This document shows, one piece after another, positions 23,722 to 27,120 of a DNA stretch of 27,120 bases. How positions within the stretch are numbered: the first letter of the stretch is position 1; every line of letters starts with the position of its first letter. The position numbers were made by a program, and so were the translations under genes. The notes below the pieces were generated by a model. The model was not told the DNA's origin. It did not search any database and saw only the letters and a list, made by a program, of their open reading frames with translations. Where the stretch lies: positions 1 to 27,120 of the forward strand of contig JBGTLW010000090.1 of the NCBI GenBank assembly GCA_041743835.1, in the 5' to 3' direction. This stretch comes from JBGTLW01 sp041743835. Lineage in GTDB: Bacteria; Planctomycetota; Phycisphaerae; Phycisphaerales; Phycisphaeraceae.

Positions 23722-24555
23722 ATGTTTGGACTGAAAGCTGTACCCGGCCTTGCTGTGACCGCAGTTGTTGTAGGCTCCATCGCTTCGCACGCCGTAGCCG
23801 CGCCGATCGTGAAGACGGTCGGCGTGTACGACGAGCAGACCACCCAAACCAACGCGGTGGACTTCTCCCGCACCACCGACGGCGTCAACACCGTCTCGGT
23901 CGGGACATTCTCCACCTTGGTCGCTGCCGCCTTTGCCAACAACATGGGCGGGGTGATGGATTTTGAGTCGGCCAACGTGACGAATTCCGCTAATCTCGAC
24001 TACAACGACACGTTCACCGCCACATTTGGCGCCGACCATTCAAAAAGCATTACGGTCAAAAACGTGAACGCCCTCGCTAACAACCTTCAATTCGGAAGCG
24101 CTGGGGGTGCCCGAACCGCGGTATCCGGCACCAACGTAATCAAAACCGGCGGCGGCGACGCGAACTATGACCTGGATTTTCTTAGCTCTGACCACCTGGT
24201 CGCTGTAGGTTTTACACTCTTGGGTCGCGAGGGCACCGGCACGGTCAACACCACTTATGCAACGCCGAAGATCCTGCTGAGCAACAACACGGAAGTGATC
24301 CTGCCCACCGGCCAGTATCGCGGCGCTGACGGGGTGGGCAACGGGACGCTGGATTCATTCTGGGGTTACCAGTTGACAGCCGCGGAGATTGCCAGCGGCA
24401 TCCGCATCGTTGGCCTCCGCACGAATATGTCGCACCTCAATAGCAATACCAGCATGGACGACCTCGGCTTCATCACCGTGCCCGAGCCCGCATCGCTGGC
24501 ACTGCTGAGCCTGGGCGCAATGCTCATCCTCCCCCAACGCAAGCGCCGGGCCTGA
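23722..24555 (+). CDS. PEP-CTERM sorting domain protein (third)
   Basis: This 277-residue exported protein starts at the ATG at 23722, behind GGAGG (spacing about 8). The upstream open frame to 23593 is not supported. The signal peptide is MFGLKAVPGLAVTAVVVGS, ending near AVAAP. The body (residues 28-250) has Asn/Thr/Gly-rich beta repeats such as VNTVSVGTFSTLV, and no enzyme motif. The C-terminus is TVPEPASLALLSLGAMLILPQ followed by KRRA, an exosortase-type tail. It differs from the tails of the two PEP-CTERM proteins at 4400-6020 and is not part of their repeat. It is monocistronic, with a promoter (23619) and terminator (24592). Surface or biofilm matrix role is inferred. Confidence 0.87.
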   Translation: MFGLKAVPGLAVTAVVVGSIASHAVAAPIVKTVGVYDEQTTQTNAVDFSRTTDGVNTVSVGTFSTLVAAAFANNMGGVMDFESANVTNSANLDYNDTFTATFGADHSKSITVKNVNALANNLQFGSAGGARTAVSGTNVIKTGGGDANYDLDFLSSDHLVAVGFTLLGREGTGTVNTTYATPKILLSNNTEVILPTGQYRGADGVGNGTLDSFWGYQLTAAEIASGIRIVGLRTNMSHLNSNTSMDDLGFITVPEPASLALLSLGAMLILPQRKRRA

Positions 24556-24591
24556 TCAGACAACCCCCCGTGCCCCCCCTCGCACCACCTC

Positions 24592-24625
24592 GCGGCGCGC
24601 GGCCTAACAGCCGCGCGCCGCTTTT
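24592..24625 (+). terminator. Strong Rho-independent terminator
   Basis: Perfect 12-bp stem GCGGCGCGCGGC (24592-24603), loop CTAACA, GCCGCGCGCCGC (24610-24621), then TTTT. It lies 36 bp after the third PEP-CTERM gene. Confidence 0.93.
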
Positions 24626-24658
24626 GACTTGCATCTCGTCTCAGCTTAAGAATTCATC

Positions 24659-26125
24659 ATGACACCAGCCCAACACCATCCGCAGCCGAGCACATCACGC
24701 CCGCAGTGGCTTGCAGTTGCCCTGCTCGTCATCCTCTTCACCACCATCGTCACCCCCGCCCCCCGAAGCCAAGCAAGCGCCCCTGCCCACCCCGTGCCCG
24801 ATGCCGAGGCCATCGCCGAGGCGGACCAACTTGTCCGGCAGGTGTACCGCGAGGTGCTCAATGTCCGCACCGATGACGAAAGACTGGCCGCCGCCACCGT
24901 GCTGATCCTCCGCGGCGACGAGACGCTCAACGCCCCAGCCGCGAAGTACGTCCTCTACGACACCGCGAGATCCCTCGCCGTCGAGGCCGGCGACACCGCC
25001 ACCACCACCCGCGCCCTGGACGCCATCGAGACCCACTTCCAGGCCGACACCACCGACGCCCGCATCGAAGCCATCATCACCCTAAGCCGCAAGGCCCGCA
25101 CCGACGCACACCACGCCGCGCTCGCACACACCGCCCTCGACGTGGCAGACCGCCTCCTCGCCGACGGCCGGTACGACGACGCCGCCAGCCTCCTGGCCCG
25201 GACCCGCACCTCCGCGATCCGCTCCAAACGCCCCGAGTTGACCAGCGCCTTCAAGGAAAGGCCCGAAGAAATCCGCATCATCAAGGCCCAGGCCCAGCGC
25301 ATCGCAGATGACCTCAAAGCCATCGAAACCAACCCCGACAACCCAGCCCTCAACCTCAGCGTCGGCAAGTTCCTCACCCTCTACAAGGGCGACTGGGAGG
25401 CCGGCCTGCCCCTGCTCAAAAAATCCGCCGACCCGTCGCTCGCCCAACTCGCAACGCTCGACCTCGCCGGGGCCACTGACACCGCCGAGCAGATCGTCAT
25501 CGGCGACCGGTGGTGGAGCCTGGCCGACCAAGCCGCCGAGGCCACCGAACGCCGAGCCCTCCAGCAGCGTGCCCGCATCTGGTACCGCTTCGCCGCGCCC
25601 AATACCGCCGGCATCCAGCGAAGCGCCCTCATGCAAAAGCTCAGCCCGCCCGGCAGCGTGAAGTGGGGCGACCTCACCCTACAACCCGGCATCAAGATGG
25701 TGCTCGAACTCGACAACGACCCCGAGACCCGCCGCGACCTGCCCACCTCGGAAACCGCCAATTGGGAGTTCACCAAAGCCAGCCTCCCCGGAACAGCCCC
25801 CGGAACAGCCCGCACCTACCTCATCCACTTCCAAGGCCACCTCTACGCCCCCCAGCCCGCCAGCCCCACCCTCCACACCCTCGCCGCGCGCGCCAGCATC
25901 GACGATCTCCAGATCAACGGCCAATTCGTGCTCTCCGGCAACGGCCACTCCCGAGCCCCCATCCGCCTCATCCAAGGCTACAACGAGGTCCGCGGCAGAT
26001 TCCGCATCCCCGCCGTCTACCTGGAAGACCCAGAGATCAAACCCTACGTCCGGATCGCCCTCGTAGTCGATGGCAAGCAGATCGAGATCCCCCCAGACCA
26101 CTGGTTCCACCCCGCATCGCCATGA
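24659..26125 (+). CDS. Planctomycete secreted repeat-type protein, unknown function
   Basis: This 488-residue protein begins with a probable signal-anchor helix (residues about 17-35, WLAVALLVILFTTIV). Residues about 50-330 are helical-repeat-like and resemble the tetratricopeptide-type region of many planctomycete proteins, with the recognisable block GLPLLKKSADPSLAQLATLDLA...WWSLADQAAE. The C-terminal third (about 345-488) is a beta-rich region after PPGSVKWGDLTLQPG. Between lies LPGTAPGTA, written by a 12-bp DNA repeat (25794-25819). The ATG at 24659 has no strong ribosome site. Such proteins are of unknown function; role in scaffolding or in regulating sulfatases is only a possibility. 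No operon is obvious. Confidence 0.78.
   Translation: MTPAQHHPQPSTSRPQWLAVALLVILFTTIVTPAPRSQASAPAHPVPDAEAIAEADQLVRQVYREVLNVRTDDERLAAATVLILRGDETLNAPAAKYVLYDTARSLAVEAGDTATTTRALDAIETHFQADTTDARIEAIITLSRKARTDAHHAALAHTALDVADRLLADGRYDDAASLLARTRTSAIRSKRPELTSAFKERPEEIRIIKAQAQRIADDLKAIETNPDNPALNLSVGKFLTLYKGDWEAGLPLLKKSADPSLAQLATLDLAGATDTAEQIVIGDRWWSLADQAAEATERRALQQRARIWYRFAAPNTAGIQRSALMQKLSPPGSVKWGDLTLQPGIKMVLELDNDPETRRDLPTSETANWEFTKASLPGTAPGTARTYLIHFQGHLYAPQPASPTLHTLAARASIDDLQINGQFVLSGNGHSRAPIRLIQGYNEVRGRFRIPAVYLEDPEIKPYVRIALVVDGKQIEIPPDHWFHPASP
25794..25819 (+). repeat. Two-unit 12-bp repeat encoding PGTAPGTA
   Basis: CCCCCGGAACAG-type units occur twice in tandem, encoding Pro-Gly-Thr-Ala twice. The consensus is the same as the repeats at 8179-8216, 17233-17318 and 18453-18514. 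Confidence 0.7.
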
Positions 26126-26249
26126 GGGATGCAGCGGGGGGGCAGGGGGCGAGAACTGTAAGTGGTGAAGCATGCCCCGCAAACGCTCACCCCTCATCCA
26201 TATTTTCAACCCCTTCACACGCTCGAACTGCTACCATACTTGTGTTCTA

Positions 26250-26276
26250 CGCACATCGACTTGCATATAGTGTGCG
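26250..26276 (+). promoter_or_regulatory. Candidate operator/promoter of the toxin-antitoxin pair
   Basis: An inverted repeat CGCACA (26250-26255) / TGTGCG (26271-26276) lies just upstream of the DUF433 gene and overlaps a TATAGT (26266-26271) that could be a -10 element. Toxin-antitoxin operons often bind their own product at such sites; here it is a guess from symmetry. Confidence 0.4.
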
Positions 26277-26288
26277 AGGGAAACGACC

Positions 26289-26522
26289 ATGCCAGACCTC
26301 CTCGAACGCATCACCACCGACCCCGGCATCTGCCACGGCAAGCCCACCATCCGCGGCCTACGCTACCCGGTCGAGACCATCCTCGAACTGCTCAGCGCAG
26401 GCATGAGTATCGAGCAAATCCTGGCCGACTACGAAGACCTTGAGCGTGACGACATCCTAGCCGCCCTGGCGTTCGCCGCCCGCCTAAGCCGTATCAAACG
26501 TGCCGAACCGTTCGCCGCATGA
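26289..26522 (+). CDS. DUF433 antitoxin
   Basis: This 77-residue protein fits the DUF433 family: ITTDPGICHGKPTIRGLRYPVETILELLSAGMSIEQILADYEDLERDDILAALAFAARL. The GKPTIRGLR..V..ILELL and DYP-like/DILAAL blocks are the family's core, a helix-turn-helix-like fold that acts as antitoxin with DUF5615-type PIN-like proteins (family knowledge). The ATG has GAGGG 8 bp upstream and the gene's stop overlaps the next start (ATGA). It likely binds and neutralises the toxin and represses the promoter. Confidence 0.88.
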   Translation: MPDLLERITTDPGICHGKPTIRGLRYPVETILELLSAGMSIEQILADYEDLERDDILAALAFAARLSRIKRAEPFAA

Positions 26523-26824
26523 ACTTCCTCGTGGACGCCCAACTACCGCATCGGCTCACTGCCCTCCTCGCCGAAGCGGGCCACGACGCCATCCACACCC
26601 TCGACCTGCCCGATGGCAATCGCACCAGCGACACCCATATCTGTGAGCGAGCGGACCAGGACGCCCGGGCCGTCATCACCAAGGACGCGGATTTCGTCAC
26701 CTCGCACCTGATCCAAGGCCGACCGCGCTCCCTGCTCCTAATCTCCACCGGCAATCTCACCAACGCGGACCTCGAAGCCCTGCTCCTGCCCCGGCTTGCC
26801 GCCATCACGCGGGCCCTCCAATAA
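26519..26824 (+). CDS. DUF5615 PIN-like toxin, apparently truncated
   Basis: This 101-residue protein starts MNFLVDAQLP, then HDAIHTLDLPDGNRTSD, ERADQDARAVITKDADFV, and LLLISTGNLTNADLEALLLPRL, all typical of the DUF5615/Mut7-C-like PIN family, with acidic residues D6, D64 (SEEN approximately) and D69 that could bind metal. The 4-bp ATGA overlap with the DUF433 gene shows translational coupling. The usual family C-terminus continues with an FVEL...V.HG-type segment. Here that segment (STFVELTQNAIIEHG, 26825-26869) exists in frame but lies after a TAA at 26822, so it is probably a nonsense-truncated toxin. Confidence 0.85.
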   Translation: MNFLVDAQLPHRLTALLAEAGHDAIHTLDLPDGNRTSDTHICERADQDARAVITKDADFVTSHLIQGRPRSLLLISTGNLTNADLEALLLPRLAAITRALQ

Positions 26825-27120
26825 AGCACCTTCGTCGAGCTGACCCAAAACGCCATCATCGAGCACGGCTAACCACCCACCCTCCAGCGCCGATCCATCT
26901 CCCCCCCCCTCCGCGATACCTCCTACCGCCCCGGCCCCTAGCTCCTTAACCCCGAGCCCCGACCCTCCCCCCAGCCCCCGCGCCGAGGTCCCAGCGCCGA
27001 TCGTCTACCTCCCCCCTAACCCCCAGCGCCAAGCGCCTAACCCCTATTCTCCCCCCCCGCCCCCCACCTCAGGCAAATCGCTCAGAAAAACATTGGCTGT
27101 TAACCCGGAACCGGTTATCA
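26825..27120. other. C-rich, gene-free tract with short direct repeats
   Basis: No gene is supported beyond the first 45 bases, which look like the orphaned C-terminal codons of the toxin. From about 26875 to 27070 the plus strand is C-rich and G-poor, with long C-runs. The 12-base CCAGCGCCGATC occurs at 26884-26895 and 26991-27002, with a shorter CCAGCGCC at 27023-27030. Confidence 0.7.

Noticed and set aside
25510..26406. A Pro/Arg/His-rich 298-residue frame over the 488-residue gene
   Set aside because: A composition artefact of the GC-rich gene in another frame, with no supporting start site.
1..27120. CRISPR arrays, transposases and integrases
   Set aside because: No regular repeat-spacer structure and no transposase or integrase motif was found on either strand.

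Overview
The window looks like chromosomal DNA from a high-GC planctomycete, most likely class Phycisphaerae. This is inferred from three PEP-CTERM proteins ending in an IPEPASLALLGLGGLLMLGRRR-like tail, a planctomycete-style pseudopilin with the GFTLIELLVVISIIALL signature and a C-terminal FADAHV motif, an FG-GAP/VCBS secreted protein, and dispersed short repeats. No rRNA or marker protein that would fix the species is present.

Region 1 (93-7093, all minus strand) reads as a secreted polysaccharide-degradation locus. In transcription order it holds a LacI-family regulator, two PEP-CTERM surface proteins, a pseudopilin-like protein, a GH5-type glycoside hydrolase with an N-terminal beta-rich module, and an FG-GAP repeat protein. 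A LacI-type half-palindrome lies upstream of the regulator. An Rrf2-family regulator that lacks the usual Fe-S cysteine triad follows at 7394-7783.

Region 2 (8176-17109) is core metabolism. It holds purA, uppS and serC in a row; an NAD-dependent epimerase (uronate-dehydrogenase-like) overlapping a cytosine-deaminase-like enzyme on the minus strand; a divergent alpha/beta hydrolase overlapping deoC; then kdsA, and a convergent M17 leucyl aminopeptidase. Deaminase plus deoC suggest pyrimidine and deoxynucleoside salvage. KdsA implies Kdo synthesis and so an LPS-type outer membrane.

Region 3 (17508-20293) has a tRNA-Arg(CCT) and a large 836-residue protein of unknown function that contains a 12-bp-period repeat.

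Region 4 (about 20294-23600) is accessory. It has a gene-poor 526 bp stretch with three copies of a CGCTCGGGTTCGTTCCG-type repeat, then a two-gene minus-strand module of unknown function (a Zn-ribbon protein and an 'SRGP...GK...NALK.G' protein).

Region 5 (23619-27120) contains a third PEP-CTERM gene with its own promoter and a near-perfect terminator, a planctomycete repeat-type lipoprotein/secreted protein, a DUF433/DUF5615 toxin-antitoxin pair whose toxin seems truncated by an in-frame stop, and a strongly strand-asymmetric C-rich tract.

The most unusual signals are: (a) a dispersed 11-12 bp repeat of consensus CCCCCGGAACNG that appears in one intergenic region and inside three genes, where it writes Pro-Gly-rich linkers; (b) a GGATTNN heptamer array whose inverted copy supplies the N-terminal codons of uppS; (c) the accessory two-gene module with its repeats; (d) the nonsense-truncated toxin; and (e) two PEP-CTERM genes sharing a nearly identical 60 bp tail.
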